This document shows, one piece after another, positions 30,664 to 41,935 of a stretch of DNA of 64,000 bases. The stretch covers positions 12,643,592-12,707,591 of the forward strand of contig OX463862.1 in NCBI GenBank assembly GCA_949825065.1, read 5' to 3'. A model generated the notes under the pieces. That model saw nothing but the letters and a program-made list of their open reading frames with translations. It had not been told where the DNA came from and made no database searches. The position numbers and the translations under genes are program-made. Position 1 is the stretch's first letter, and the number at the start of each line of letters is the position of its first letter. This DNA comes from Odontocerum albicorne (taxonomy: Eukaryota; Arthropoda; Insecta; Trichoptera; Odontoceridae).

Positions 30664-31621
30664 CTCTGCGTATCCAGAAAGTAAGTGTACTGAGGCTCTC
30701 ACGACCGGATGGATTTTATTTTCGACATGTCGGCTACACTTCCGTGTAGCCTGACCCTTCCCCTCCACAACGAGACCGGTTCGAGGTCAGTACGTTGAGT
30801 AGTGTCGACGCAACGACACGTTTCGTGAAAAATGTCAATCCAATCTCCCGCCAAGTGCGAAATACGCGGCGTCATCCGTTATCTCGTTTGGAAAGGAAAC
30901 CCTCCGGTTGAGGTTTATAATAAGGTGAAAACTGCATATGGTGATAAAGCTATGAATCGTACGAGTGTGTACAAGTGGTGTCGCGAGTTTAAAAACGGTC
31001 ACGTCACACCTCTTCATCCTCCGCCAAAAAGTTCAAAACCACAATTTCAGCCAAGAAAATCATGGCATCCGTGTTTTGGGACTGTCAAGGCATAATTTTA
31101 ATTAAATATATGCCTCAAGGGGAGACCATCAACTCTGCAAGATACTGTGAGACCCTAAAAAAAATGCAGAGGGCGATTCAGAACAAGAGGAGAGGCATGC
31201 TGACAAAGGGAGTCTGCCTGCTGCACGACAATGCCAGACCACACACGGCCAACGCCACGAAGGAACTACTCGCCTCGTTTAAATGGGATGTCCTGAACCA
31301 TCCCGCGCATTCCCCTGACCTAGCACCTTCAGATTACTATCTCTTTACCTCCCTGAAGCTGTACATGGATGGAAAAAGGTTTTCAATCGACGAAGAGGTA
31401 AAAGAGGCGGTGGAGAAGTGGACGGAGGGGTTGGCGGGAAACTACTTCGAGGAAGGCATCAAAAAGTTGATACCCCGTTTCACCACCTGCATTGAGAGGA
31501 ATGGCGACATGTCGAAAAATAGCTTACATATGTACTACAGTAACCACGTAATTGTTTTGTTTAAATAAAAAAAAATGTAACCTACAAAAATTCAGTACAC
31601 TTACTTTCTGGATATGCCTCG
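30664..31621 (+). mobile_element. mariner transposon copy 2, internally deleted
   Basis: Terminal inverted repeats share TATCCAGAAAGTAAGTGTAC (30671-30690 and, inverted, 31595-31614), and TA flanks both sides (30662-30663 and 31622-31623). Length is 958 bp, about 300 bp shorter than a complete mariner. The missing part is internal to the transposase gene, while both ends are kept. Confidence 0.88.
30832..31568 (+). pseudogene. mariner transposase with central deletion
   Basis: The N-terminal helix-turn-helix part runs 30832 to about 31000 (IRGVIRYLVWKGNPPVEVYN ... YKWCREFKNGH). The sequence then jumps to the C-terminal catalytic part (IMASVFWDCQGIILIKYMPQ ...) in another frame, ending at 31568. 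The segment with the first catalytic Asp (TGDE motif) is lost. The second and third Asp remain (HDNARPH and SPDLAPSDYYLF), 34 residues apart. The junction lies around 31000-31025. The TIRs are intact, so the copy could still be mobilised in trans in principle. Confidence 0.88.
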
Positions 31622-31623
31622 TA

Positions 31624-32611
31624 CATTCCAAAATCACACATACTCGTATATCTCAAGATAAATAGCAGAAAATACATTTAAGAGAGAAGCTATCAAAAGG
31701 TCTGGGCTCATCACATAACATCCCCCAGCTGAGATACACCCCACCAATATTTCTAAATTATTTTAGGACCGATAAAAACTGATTTGGGTTCTTTTTGCAT
31801 ATATACGTTCATCTGTACCCTGTAGACATTCAGTACTTTTGCGAACTTTTATGTTTGTTATTGTTCAAAATGTTGTGATCTCATTTCTTCCACACAATGG
31901 AACAAGCGCCACTTACTTTACATTTATTCCTCGCTTCCCTTCTTCCACTCAACTAGCGGCACTATTTTTAGTTTAACTACAAGTATTATCACCCGTTGTG
32001 TCTAGTTTTAAAACCAGATATATTTTTTATTTTTATTTAGGAACTTGCTGGTGCTGGAGCCCGTTGGTGACATAAAATTCACTCATGTTGGAGAAGGTAC
32101 GGAAAAAATATCTGCGATATCTCTATATGATGAAGCTTGGTGTATATCCATGGTTTTGTTCTACCCAGTTTCTACTGGGTATGCTTAGATATAATTCCTT
32201 GAGCGCAAGATGAAATCTTCGTCACCGTTGTCTAGTTCAAGAAATTATGTGCGGTCTAACATTACTAGAAAAATAAGCGTTAAATGTTCCTAACAATTAC
32301 TTTTGACTGCACCGCCAGGAACTGTTTTCAATCACATAGACAAGAAAGGGTCTTCCAGCTGCTATGCCCATTGAAGCGCCTTAACACTTTTGAACGGGAC
32401 TGCTTCGGATATTTACATATTTCATTAACAAAAATAAAAGAAAATTTTCTATAGGAACGTTTTATTTTAATTTTTATCTTGAATATGTTAAATGATTTAA
32501 TCTTGACCAGTGAAGTTTTCATAGATAAAAACATATAAAAAATCACACTTAAACGTGAAGTAATTAAAAAAAAAATTATGAATTGAGATGATAATAAAAA
32601 ATCCTGAAAAA
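31624..32611. other. mostly unassigned; one weak exon candidate
   Basis: At 32041-32095 a T-rich tract ending in TTTAG is followed by an open frame (NLLVLEPVGDIKFTHVGEG) and then GTACGG, a weak donor. The frame stays open to a TAG near 32187 if not spliced. It looks more protein-like than its surroundings, but I recognise no family. The rest of the interval shows nothing. Confidence 0.25.
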
Positions 32612-32756
32612 TTCTTGGAGAGAGAGGTAACAAAATTCTAGGAGAGAGAGGTAACAAAGTTCTAGGAAAGAGAGGTAATACAATTCTAGGAGAGAGAGGT
32701 AACAAAGTTCTAGGAAAGAGAGGTAATAAAATTCTAGGAGAGAGAGAGGTAAAAAA
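32612..32756. repeat. 24-bp tandem repeat
   Basis: About six copies of GGAGAGAGAGGTAACAAAAT-TCTA and its variant GGAAAGAGAGGTAATAAAAT-TCTA, partly alternating (implying a 48-bp order). The unit is 8 codons, which explains the open frames on the minus strand. Confidence 0.85.
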
Positions 32757-33344
32757 ATCAAAACAAAACATTTAAGAGTATCTAGGATGAGTCGCTTGCC
32801 ATCATGTTAATCCAAGAATAGCAAAATACTCATTAAATCCTTGTTTAAATGCAACAATTGAAATCCCAAATATATACTCGTACAACTCAGCGAATCCCTT
32901 TTGAATGCAGATCAACTTCCATTGATAAATGAATGAATTACATTACATACTTTGTATTCTCCTTACGTAACATACATTGAACAATTCATTCTATATAATT
33001 GAACGAATGGGGCAACGGAAATGTTCTAGGAGAAAGAGGGAACAAAAATCGAAACAAAACATTAAAGCATAACTCGGATGTGTCACTCATCAAATCCAGG
33101 TTTTAGCAAAATACTCATTAAATCCTTATTTAAATGCAGTAATTGAAATTCTAAATACATCCAGTAGAACAATTTCTATTGAAAAATTAATCAATTCTAT
33201 GTTTTTCAATCTAGTTAAACGAATGAGGTAACGGAAATATATTCCTTCAAGTCAAATCGAAGAATCCGTTACTCATTTTTAACAAAAAACAAATATCAAT
33301 TTTGGATCTGCGAGAAGTAAGGTAAGTTCCTTTACGTACTATCA
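32757..33344. other. unassigned sequence with loose internal duplication
   Basis: 32757-32920 and 33050-33190 share blocks such as GCAAAATACTCATTAAATCC and AAATGCA-TAATTGAAAT, an old direct duplication of about 150 bp, 300 bp apart. Confidence 0.4.
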
Positions 33345-34035
33345 TATACCGTCACTCCGTCTGTCTGTTGAGGTAGGCAGAGAGGAAAAAGTGCCATATT
33401 TTCATATCACTACACATATCTTTAACCTCTTCTACATCCATACAACTTCTACGATTTTTCTGACTTTCTACGTTTCTTTCTTTCAGAATATAATTCACGT
33501 GATTTAACAATACTTTCCTTGGTCTTCCTCTCACACGCACTCCACTCACATTAGCACTGTATATGTTAGTCTTTCTTCATTCATTCGTTCCACGTGTCCA
33601 AACCATCTCAACGTACAACTACTACGATTTATCGAACTTTTTACATTTCCTTCTTTCATATACGTATATTATGTTTTCTATCATACACTGTTTTCCAATA
33701 TTTTCTTCTCAGTGCACGTATTTCTACATAATTTATTTGACTCTTTTGAATTTTTCTCAAATCTTTATGTATCAAATTGGTACTAGATTACTGTTGTGGA
33801 CTACCATCTTAGTAGATTTCGATACTGCCCAGTTCGAGTATATATGTTTAAGTGGTCCATTTACTTTGTTTCCTATTCGATATATCTTATAACTCTTCCG
33901 CCATCTGAAAAAATATACCTAAATAGCAGAATCTCTTAACTTGCTCTTCCAGTTCTTACCCATATATCGCATTTACTTGTCTATCACCATGACTACATTT
34001 CACAAAATTCATTTCTCTTATCTCATATTTTATTT
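33345..34035 (-). pseudogene. LINE ORF2 3' part (family A)
   Basis: The minus frame 33352-33549 reads VRVRGRPRKVLLNHVNYILK, then RSCMDVEEVKDMCSD and FLSAYLNRQ, the ORF2 C-terminus and start of the 3' UTR also seen at 45.5-45.75 kb. Upstream on the minus strand (to 34035), many-stop sequence aligns with 38124-38330 (+): the GGTGATAGACAAGTAAATGC region and the GATATTT-like YLG block. It is dead. Confidence 0.65.
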
Positions 34036-34498
34036 TATTTATTTCGCATTTGCTACATGTTGAACTCAATTATATGAAATAACACATGTATAAACATGTG
34101 CGTTATTCTCTTTTAAGGCTTAAAGAATAATATCCAACGTACCCATTAAAAAGGTACAGCTATGAGTAAAATCCATATTTTTTATAATAAAAGTGTCGCA
34201 GAAATATCTTTAAAACTCGTTCAACTATCAAAGAATTGTAGATTCTTCTCAGGTTTCATATGATTGAGCTACACTTTAATCAGCTGCGAACCAGTGAATT
34301 CAAATAAATATCATAACAGCGCCGCCATCAAATACCCTCGAGACTCTAATCACAAATCCCAGAACCTTATTAATAGATGAACACATACTCTCGATATTCT
34401 GACCGAATGTATATTCATTATTACACATGACGCAAGTCACATAAAGCCATCCTTTTACACTAATTTTAATCTCTGGAAACTCTTATTTAACAGGAAAG
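34036..34498. other. unassigned sequence
   Basis: Possibly includes the 5' continuation of the Penelope-like remnant, but no RT motif could be recognised. Confidence 0.35.
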
Positions 34499-34985
34499 GC
34501 AAAAATGAAATACTTAGCAACATTGGTGTGTATAAAATTAGCACGACTGTGAACTTCCTGAATTTCTAAATAGGAAAAACAGGAAGATCTTTTGAAAAGA
34601 AATTTCGGGAACACAAATCCACTTTAACAAATCCCCTAATTTATTTTGAAATGGCTACTCATTGTCACAGTGAAACCCATACATTTGATGATGCCAAATT
34701 CTTACATATCAGTAGTAATAGAAATAAATTGGACAGATTAGAAGCCCTAAAAATTTCTAAATTAGTGCATCAAGGTAAACATCTGGCAAACACATATATC
34801 GAAAGAATCTCTCCGCTGCTCGCCGAGGTTGTCCCATACCTCCCCAACCTCCAGTTCCCAACCCGAATGTTTATCGTTAGAAGCGTGTATCTTAGAATTC
34901 AAAATTCAGGTAGGATTATACCGTTACATAAAGTGGAATAAACAGTGTTTGATAAAACAAATTACAAAGTATTTAAACCTCCACA
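34499..34985 (+). pseudogene. Penelope-like element, GIY-YIG endonuclease and 3' end
   Basis: The plus frame reads NIGVYKIST (GIY motif as GVY), then NF-stop-IGKTGRSFEKKFREH (YIG motif with its Tyr codon changed to TAA), then HTFDDAKFLHISSNRNKLD and RLEALKISK with the catalytic Glu. This is the GIY-YIG domain placed after RT in Penelope-like elements. It continues to a stop at 34939-34941. The following sequence (GGATTATACCGTTAC, AAAGTGGAATAAACAGTGTT, GATAAAACAAATTACAAAG) is the same terminus as at 27.0-27.14 kb and in the 49-kb array. The reverse transcriptase is missing, so the copy is 5' truncated and inactive. Confidence 0.75.
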
Positions 34986-35261
34986 ATGTTAATTTCTTTA
35001 CTATAAATAATATATGACGCCAAATTATTTAATAGTGTCAACACGCACGATGGGCTGATCATCAGTTAAGAACCTTAAGTACTGATGATGAGTCCCAGCT
35101 CTTGAAAAAATCATGAGATTACATTAAGAGATGTTGAAGGCCAACTTATTGGTATCACTCAACTTCCTGACACCATCCATATCAATCTGGAGCTCCCTAT
35201 TGTGTTGGAGAGAATTAATTTGGTTTAAATCATCGGCAAACAGTAAGTATTTTAAATGTCT
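34986..35261. other. flank of the Penelope remnant with a hammerhead-like motif
   Basis: CTGATGA (35082-35088), then GAG-tcccag-CTC and GAAA at 35104, imitates a hammerhead order. A second, inverted CTGATGA box lies at 35059-35065, within a small hairpin. The GAAA is not followed by the expected C, so this may be a decayed terminus or chance. Confidence 0.25.
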
Positions 35262-35560
35262 GATACTTTTTTTTACTTATCAAACTTTGGTATTTATTAG
35301 TGATATTCAATTGTACAATATTTACGAGGTACTGTGTATCTTTTTTTTACTTATCAAACTTTGGTATTTATTAATGATATTCAATTGTACAATATTTACG
35401 AAGTACTGTGTATCTTTTTTTTACTTATCAAACTTTGGTATTTATTAGTGATATTCAATTGCACAATATTTACGAAGTACTGTGTATCTTTTTTTTACTT
35501 ATCAAATTTTGGTATTTATTAATGATATTCAATTGTACAATAATTACAAGGCACTCTGTA
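35262..35560. repeat. 74-bp tandem repeat
   Basis: Four copies of a 74-bp unit (TTACTTATCAAACTTTGGTA, TTTATTAGTGATATTCAATT, GTACAATATTTACGAAGTAC, TGTGTATC). Since 74 is not a multiple of three, the array reads through all three frames in turn. Confidence 0.88.
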
Positions 35561-36068
35561 CTTTTTATTAATAAATATAGAAATAAATATGCTTTATATA
35601 TTCCTTCATAATATTACGATTTTTTTGCCAAATTAAAATGAATTTGAATGTGCTCTCACTGGATAAATCTGGATTTTCTTTAATAAAACCATGGAGAAAC
35701 TCTTATCGAGTACAGTGAGGCAAGTGCGTAAGCCTAATCCCAAGAAGCAGAAAGTACATGGAGATGTTTCGTAATAGGCAATATCAGCCCGCATAGAGGC
35801 ATAAACTCGGCTCGCCAATACACGTTATTAACTACCAAATACAGCCAGGAAAAAAAAACTAACGCCATAGATTTCAGAATTACGCTCCAAAACAAAAGAA
35901 AGGTCAAAAATACATAGTATTTGGTTAGAGCAGTGATTCTCAATGGGGGAAAATATCGACCCCATGGAGGGCGATTTAAATATTTAGGGGGTGTTGAGTC
36001 AACACGATTATTAAGGGCGTTTAGTGTACATTACTATTAAGGGACGTTAAGATTTTCAAAGAGGTGTT
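35561..36068. other. unassigned sequence with a hAT-like end
   Basis: Overlapping minus frames at 35633-35943 show no motif I recognise. CAGTGATTCTCAATGGGG at 35931 resembles a hAT end without a partner. Confidence 0.3.
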
Positions 36069-36226
36069 GTATTGTATTACACTTTCGTTAAATATAGTAC
36101 AATCTGGCGGGAGTATTACCATGTAGCAATCTCTTCCAACCAACCATAAAAATGTTAAAGAGACCTTAAGTGAAATCAAAACTAGACTGGAATCCTTTTT
36201 TTTTAATCTAGGTTCCAGAGGGTGTT
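36069..36226 (-). mobile_element. SINE body copy
   Basis: TATTACACTTTCGTT, AGCAATCTCTTCCAACCAAC, GAGACCTTAAGTGAAATC and GACTGGAATCC are present in minus orientation. The head is truncated after CTAGGTTCCAGAGGG. Confidence 0.75.
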
Positions 36227-36305
36227 GTGATATTCATAAAAAAATAATTAGTAAAAAACAACTGTAAAAATAAACTTCATTTGTCTTACAGCCGTTAAAA
36301 AGGCT

Positions 36306-36854
36306 ATATCAGTGATTTTCAAACATTTTGTGTCATGGCACCTTTACTATATTTGTCCTAATTTTTTTTTTGTCAAAAAAACTTACCAATCAGTGGGAAG
36401 TGGAAGCTTGTCGTTCAGAACACAGTTTGTCAAATCTTGGAATAAAACTAGATACAGCTACTTTCATACCCTCTTCCATTTTGAGTTTGAGCAATATTCG
36501 TTTTTATTACAGCTACCGCCACAACATCGCAGAGGTAAGACGTCACAAATGGAACCAGAATTTGCTGAGCTTAAGTACTTGACAAAAGATAATCGTCCTT
36601 TACTGATATCCAATACTCAACCAGTTTCATATTGACAGTTTTTTTTAATGTACTATCCCAAGTCATCTCAATTCGACCCCTCTATCGACATAAAGTTAAA
36701 CGATTGAGCCTTGAATAGATTCAGAATTCATGTGAAACCAGCTCCAATGCTGAGATAGCTGATATGCTGAGATAGCAAAAAATTTAATTTGTATGAAGGT
36801 ATTGACTTATCCTAAAATGATCCAAGCGGGCGTTGGTCTAAAAAGGTCGAGAAA
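36306..36854. mobile_element. hAT-like remnant
   Basis: The left end CAGTGATTTTCAAACATTTT and the right end GGTCGAGAAACCGTGG are compatible with hAT termini. The interior from TTTTTATTACAGCTACCGC to TTTTTTTTAATGTACT is shared with 55030-55200, so both belong to one family. No transposase is recognised. Confidence 0.45.
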
Positions 36855-36942
36855 CCGTGGTTAGAGATAAGAAGAAATATCAGATTCCGGTTTATTTAAT
36901 ATTGAGCAGTAAAAATATATACAAAAAGTAAACAAAATCACA

Positions 36943-37008
36943 GATGACCTTCATAGACTAGTTGGTTATGCGCTTGACTTATATCTGGATGTTTTGGGTT
37001 TGATTGAA
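36943..37008 (+). mobile_element. SINE head fragment
   Basis: GATGACCTTCATAGACTAGT (A box), then GGATGTTTTGGGTTTGATTG (B box). It is directly abutted by a minus-strand SINE at 37012. Confidence 0.55.
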
Positions 37009-37011
37009 TTA

Positions 37012-37204
37012 TTGTATTACACTTTTATTGTACACGGTACAACCTGGTGGGTTTATTACCATAATATGGTAATCTTTTCCAGCCAGTCAATAAGATGTCA
37101 AAGAAGCCGTACGTGAAAAGCATACAGATGTAAATTGCTTTCCAACGGGAATCCAACCCATAACCTGCGAGGGAAAGGACAAGCGTGTTTTCAATTGGGT
37201 TACG
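37012..37204 (-). mobile_element. SINE copy, full length
   Basis: Tail and body (TATTACACTTTTATTG, GGTAATCTTTTCCAGCCAGT), then CCAACGGGAATCCAACCCAT (B box) and CAATTGGGTTACGG (A-box region) in minus orientation. Confidence 0.7.
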
Positions 37205-37221
37205 GATATTTCTTTATTTAA

Positions 37222-37290
37222 ACTTTATTGTACAGTGCACAATATAGCAAGTTTATTGCCAAGTAGCATTTCTTTCCCCTAACCATAGAT
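37222..37290 (-). mobile_element. SINE body fragment
   Basis: AGCAAGTTTATTGCCAAGTA and GCATTTCTTTCCCCTAACCA match the body in minus orientation. Confidence 0.5.
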
Positions 37291-37387
37291 TTTTTTTAAT
37301 TGGGTGAAACATAGGGAATTAATATTATTAATATAGAGAAAGCCTCATATAATTAACAAAAGCAAAATAAAAAAGCTTAATACTTAT

Positions 37388-37600
37388 TTGTTAGAAGAAT
37401 GCATAGCGGGACAATGTATGACAGAATAAGGAATGAAGTGATTATAGGTGAATGTAAACTTAAGGCTGATGTGTTGAGTAAAATGAGGAAGACCACTCTG
37501 AGATGGTTTGGATATATAGAACGAATGAAAGAAGAGAGACCAACAGAATTAAGATGAAGAGCAGCACTTGGAGATAGTTTGGATAATGTATGATATGCTC
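37388..37600 (+). pseudogene. LINE ORF2 fragment (family A)
   Basis: Translation of 37412-37555 gives MYDRIRNEVI, GECKLKADVLSKMRK and TTLRWFGYIERMKEERPTEL, the same block as at 45420-45550. Truncated by a stop. Confidence 0.65.
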
Positions 37601-38123
37601 GGAGAATCGGCCCGCTTTAAGGACACCTTACTCCTTCATCGAATGCTGTAAAACGGACTTGGGATGTTTAATGGATAGTTTTGGGACGTGGAACGAATGT
37701 CTGAAGAAAGATTAAGAAAACAAATAAACGTTGTATATTTTACAGTTATATTTAACATGTACGTGTCTTTAATACTTTTAATTCAAAACCATAATAATAA
37801 TTTTTAAATTATGTTTTATAATACCCGTTTTGAAACAAAACGTTATTATGAAAAAAAAGGCCTGGTTTAAACACATTTGACGTGACACCCCTCTCTTCCG
37901 GCGGCATGAAACATCTCGCTTCCTCTGCCGGATATCCGCTTTCCGGGTCTCCGTCATTAGCCCGGGAGGTTTGGGCGCCAAACCAAAAATTATGTTTTTT
38001 TTTTTCAACAATGTCCCATTCAAAAGTATTTTTAGCGTGTAGTCATTGTTATTCTTTTTCAAACATTTAAATGACAATTATATAATATAAAATCTGATCT
38101 CATAATATAAAATCTGATAATGT
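37601..38123. other. unassigned sequence with a short dispersed repeat
   Basis: 37595-37650 (AAGGACACCTTACTCCTTCA) recurs inverted at 56105-56140 and in a diverged form near 39205-39230. The segment 37880-37975 is GC-richer with opposite open frames. No family is recognised. Confidence 0.35.
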
Positions 38124-38330
38124 TTGTTGAAAAATCCAAAGTCGTGGTATGGTGATAGAAAAGATCGACAGGAAAAGAAAATACGAGATATGGGTGAACA
38201 ATGAAAGATTGGAGCAAGTTGAGGGATTCTGATATTTAGATAGCATTTACTCAGATGATGGAAGAGGGACGAGAAATATTAAATAGCGTGTGAAACAAAA
38301 TCAATGGAGCACTAAAACATACTCGTATAA
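38124..38330 (+). pseudogene. LINE ORF2 fragment (family A, region after RT core)
   Basis: Reads MVIEKIDRKRKYEIWVNNER, LEQVEGF, stop, YLDSIYSDDGRGTRNIK. This is the VNGERLEQV..YLGSIFTDDG block of LINE ORF2, and it aligns with 33790-34010 on the minus strand. Confidence 0.6.
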
Positions 38331-38484
38331 ACTAAAGAGCAAAAATTATTTACCTTGTTTCTAATTTTTCATTGCTTACCAATATGTCGCACTAACTTTT
38401 CCTTCCTCACTATTCTATCACATGACTTTGGATTTTGCAACATTCATTCTAAAATCTTTCTCTTCAGATATCTCACATAACATT

Positions 38485-38650
38485 TTATTCAATCGTTAAT
38501 AGTATACATCGTTAATAGCATCAATCGTTTATAGTGTCAATCGCTTATAGTATCAATCGTTAATAGTATCAATCGTTAATAGTATCAATCGTTAATAGTA
38601 TCAATCGTTAATAGTATCAATCGTTAATATTATCAATCGTTAATAGTAGA
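38485..38650. repeat. 16-bp tandem repeat
   Basis: About ten copies of AATCGTTAATAGTATC with small changes (GCTTATAG, ATATTATC). Confidence 0.88.
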
Positions 38651-39549
38651 AACTTGGCAATCTAGTCAAAATAGTTCGTCCGGTAACAATACTCGCGCGC
38701 ACCAAGTGGTAGTAAATAGCCTGAAGTACTAAGCCCGATGGCTCGCTTACTGGTGCCGAAGATTGTCTCTCGATCACGCTCTTCAATATGTTCGAAACAC
38801 TCATTTGATTACGTAGAATGATACACACGAAAAACAAATCGTTAATCTATGCTGAAAAGTTTAGAGGTAATATGTTTTTTTATGTGTGTCTGCGTATTCC
38901 TTTCATTTATCCGCTCTGACAACTTGACAGAACAGTGGCATAATAGTTTGTCTTATATGCCAATATGAATAATTTGATATATGTACAGCACAAGTACAAA
39001 CAATGAAATAGGGGGATGGTTGCCGCTCAATTCTCGAAGGTTTTGGCGTGGCTCCAATGTGCTTGGTGACAGCTGGGTGAAGAAATTTATTTTTCACTCT
39101 TGACTGGCAGAAATTTGGTGAAGTAAAACACGGTACGTATGTAGGTTCTAATAAGAATATATTTTGGTTACACTTTTGATGATGGCGATGGAAGTATCAG
39201 TCCGATTTAAAGGCATCTTACTCTTGAAGATTTTATTTAGATGGTGTGAAGTATAATATGAGAAAGAGAGAGAAAGTTGCAGAAGTTTACATACACTAAT
39301 TTTATGTTACACGTTTGTATAATTATATTTTTATCTGTTACACTCATTTTTATATGTTTACAGAATGAAAAGGTTGAGAAATATACGAGTATATACACAA
39401 AATAAAAATGTATAATTATATACTATGAATATAGGGGGGGGGAGTAACTGTGTGAATTATATACGTGTATGATATAAATTATAGAAACGAGTATATATAT
39501 ATGTATATAAAAGGGAGTTATAAATATAATTTTTATTTATTTTTATTCA
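38651..39549. other. unassigned sequence
   Basis: Short minus frames at 38640-38837 and 38903-39097 lack motifs. A G run (about 8) lies near 39434. Confidence 0.35.
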
Positions 39550-40120
39550 TTTTATTTGTTTGTTTTACTCATGACAAGAAATATACATCATTTGCGAAAA
39601 AACAACAGGTAATTTAATTTGGACACACAATTTTAATGGATCTGGGCTTGTTGCCTTTCATTTTTTATGTCCCCAGTAAACTAGGCGTTTGCCTGTATCT
39701 CACTGAGGACATATAGCATGAAAAAATAAATCGATGCTTCTTTCCGATTTTGGATTACATAAAACCCCGTTGCACATTCTCATCAACCTGACAAACAGTG
39801 ACACTCAATTACATATGTATACATCACGCGAAATCAAACATCTCACTCTTCATCACTCCAGACAGACCAAAAAACATTCATCCCACAATATACCGCACAT
39901 AATCATAAAACAAACAAAAATACATGTTTACATAAAAATATAAATATAAAACAATTTAAGACACCACCACACTCAAGAGCTCACACAAACTTCTTCCACA
40001 TGTCATTCTTCTTGCAAGCCCAAGTACTCAAACTCCTGTCGCAATAACAACCACGCTCCGATCGACTGCTTAAATTGTTTTCCTCCATTTACCTTTATGG
40101 AATTTAATATATACATATCA
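39550..40120 (-). pseudogene. LINE 3' end (family D, copy 3)
   Basis: On the minus strand it starts within the ORF2 C-terminus (SIKVNGGKQFKQSIGAWLLL, then RQEFEYLGLQEE, stop) and continues through the same 3' UTR as the copies at 13.9 and 50.2 kb, including GTTGCACGC/GTTGCACAT and the GAGGACATATAGCATG region. It is 5' truncated. Confidence 0.7.
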
Positions 40121-41039
40121 TAGCAATTACACAATTCAACGCCTATCGTTGCGGATCGGAGGAGCTGGAGTAAGTAGTTCGTAACATTTGTTTGGACCGG
40201 TGGTAATCTAGATTGGTGTTCGCGTTGTAGTTAGATTGTGAACTTCTAATCAAAGGCTTGGGATGGCTCGAAAATGAGCTGTTAAATCTCACGATCATAG
40301 AGACTACAAATTTCCTAATGGTAGGGAGACCTATGCCCTCGAATAGCCTGTGTTTTGAATAATTTATCATCTTATATCAATGATCCTACATACGCCGCAA
40401 GCATACTAGCCTAACCGATTGAGCCATATCCACAGAGCAACGTAAATACGACCCCTTTCTTCAACTTGCTCCTTGGAAAGTAGCGATCATGCGCTGATGT
40501 CGCTCGACACCTGTTAATCGGCCGGTTTGAACTTATTTATTTTTAACTAAACCGTCTGATCAACAACGATACGATGATGCAAGGACATTTTATTTGCAAT
40601 GTAATACGGAGTATATAAAAACGTAAATCTATTGACGCATATCATACATCCGGTGAAATATACATTTACAGTTGGGGCATATTTTAAGCTTCACCCAAAA
40701 GATGAGCCCGAATAAGGATCCTAATTAAAAAGGGCTATCCCCCTTAACGAGAACAACATCCTGCTGGAATTCACAAGGAGGAACTGGGATGAGGCCGGGA
40801 CCCAGAGGCCAGTGCCACAATATTGTGTTAGTAGAACGACTGCCGCTTCCTTATTTTCAATATAAGCGCTGCACCCTCGGGACAAAACAACCAAGCTACA
40901 CTGACTTACGAATAGCTGACTTACAACCAAGCTACGTTTTTAGTATAAATTTGTTTACTAATGATCGATTTCGATCATTTACGTTTTTTTACAATAATCT
41001 GATTATAATTCACATATATTAGTCGGCTGTGGCTCATTT
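40121..41039. other. unassigned sequence
   Basis: On the minus strand near 40422-40440 GATATGGCTCAATCGGTTAG resembles a tRNA A box but has no B box. Nothing else is supported. Confidence 0.3.
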
Positions 41040-41645
41040 AACTGGGCTCACTCATTCACAAAGACGGAGGGTGCGCAGCGGATATTGACCACAGAATAGG
41101 TGTGGGATGGATGAAATTCAGATCGGTAACAGGAGTCTTGTGTGACCCAAAAATGTCTTTAAAACTAAAAGGAAAGATATACCAGGCTATCGTTAGACCC
41201 GCGTTTATATATGGCTCAGAATGCTGGACTATGTACAGCTCCTACTCTAGGCAACTTGTAACAGCAGAAATGCGAATGCTTAGGTGGTTGGCAGGAGTAT
41301 CACTGAAAGATAAAATTAAGAGCTCACGTATTCGTGGTAGCCTGGGGGTTACTGACATAAACAGTAAGCTGGAAGAGCGACAGCTGAGATGGTACGGGCA
41401 CATGAAACGGAGATCACCAGATCATACGGCAAATCAGGCAATGTTTGTGGATCTTCCTCGACAGCCGTCCAGAGGAGACCAAAGATCTCCTGGATAACTC
41501 AATGCTCCAAAATCCTGCAGAGAAACGGCCTAGATGAAAGCGACACCCAGAACCGAAGAACATATAGCCTGAGAACGAGAAGAGCCGACCCCAACAGCCT
41601 ACCTAGGCAATGAGTTGGGACAGTGCCAGGAAGAAGGAGAAGACG
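41040..41645 (+). pseudogene. LINE reverse transcriptase C-terminal region
   Basis: The frame reads LGSLIHKDGGCAADIDHRIG, GWMKFRSVTGVLCDPKMSLK, YQAIVRPAFIYGSECWTMY, AEMRMLRWLAGVSLKDKIKS and EERQLRWYGHMKRRSPDHT. It is a textbook C-terminal region of a LINE ORF2 protein (KLKGKIY..VVRPA.LYGSECW, MRMLRWM.GVT..DKI). A frameshift near 41485 moves the end into another frame (NGLDESDTQNRRTY, RTRRADP) that stops at 41613. The 3' UTR has a GAAGAAGGAGAAGACGAAGA tail. The catalytic RT core is missing. Confidence 0.85.
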
Positions 41646-41844
41646 AAGAATCTGATTATAATTCACAGTGCGCCCGAATAGAAAAATAAAAAAAAAATAT
41701 AAAAAAGTAAATCTATTGAAATATAAGATTCATAATTACAGTTAGAAATAAGTACACCAATATGCCGATTTACGTGGTAAATAAATAGGTTTCAAGATAC
41801 GTTCGAGAATATTGAAACATGGTTTAATTGAGAAATAGAACTCT
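41646..41844. other. unassigned AT-rich sequence
   Basis: Nothing recognised. Confidence 0.35.
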
Positions 41845-41935
41845 ACCAACAAATCTACTAACTTAATAAAATCTGCCAACTTAATAAAAATCTACCAACT
41901 TAATAAAAATCTACCAACTTAATAAAATTTAAAAA
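41845..41935. repeat. ~21-bp tandem repeat
   Basis: Four copies of a unit of the form ATCTACCAACTTAATAAAA with one-base length differences. Confidence 0.8.

Noticed and set aside
35131..35611. Overlapping hydrophobic frames as membrane proteins
   Set aside because: They arise from the T-rich 74-bp tandem repeat read in three frames.
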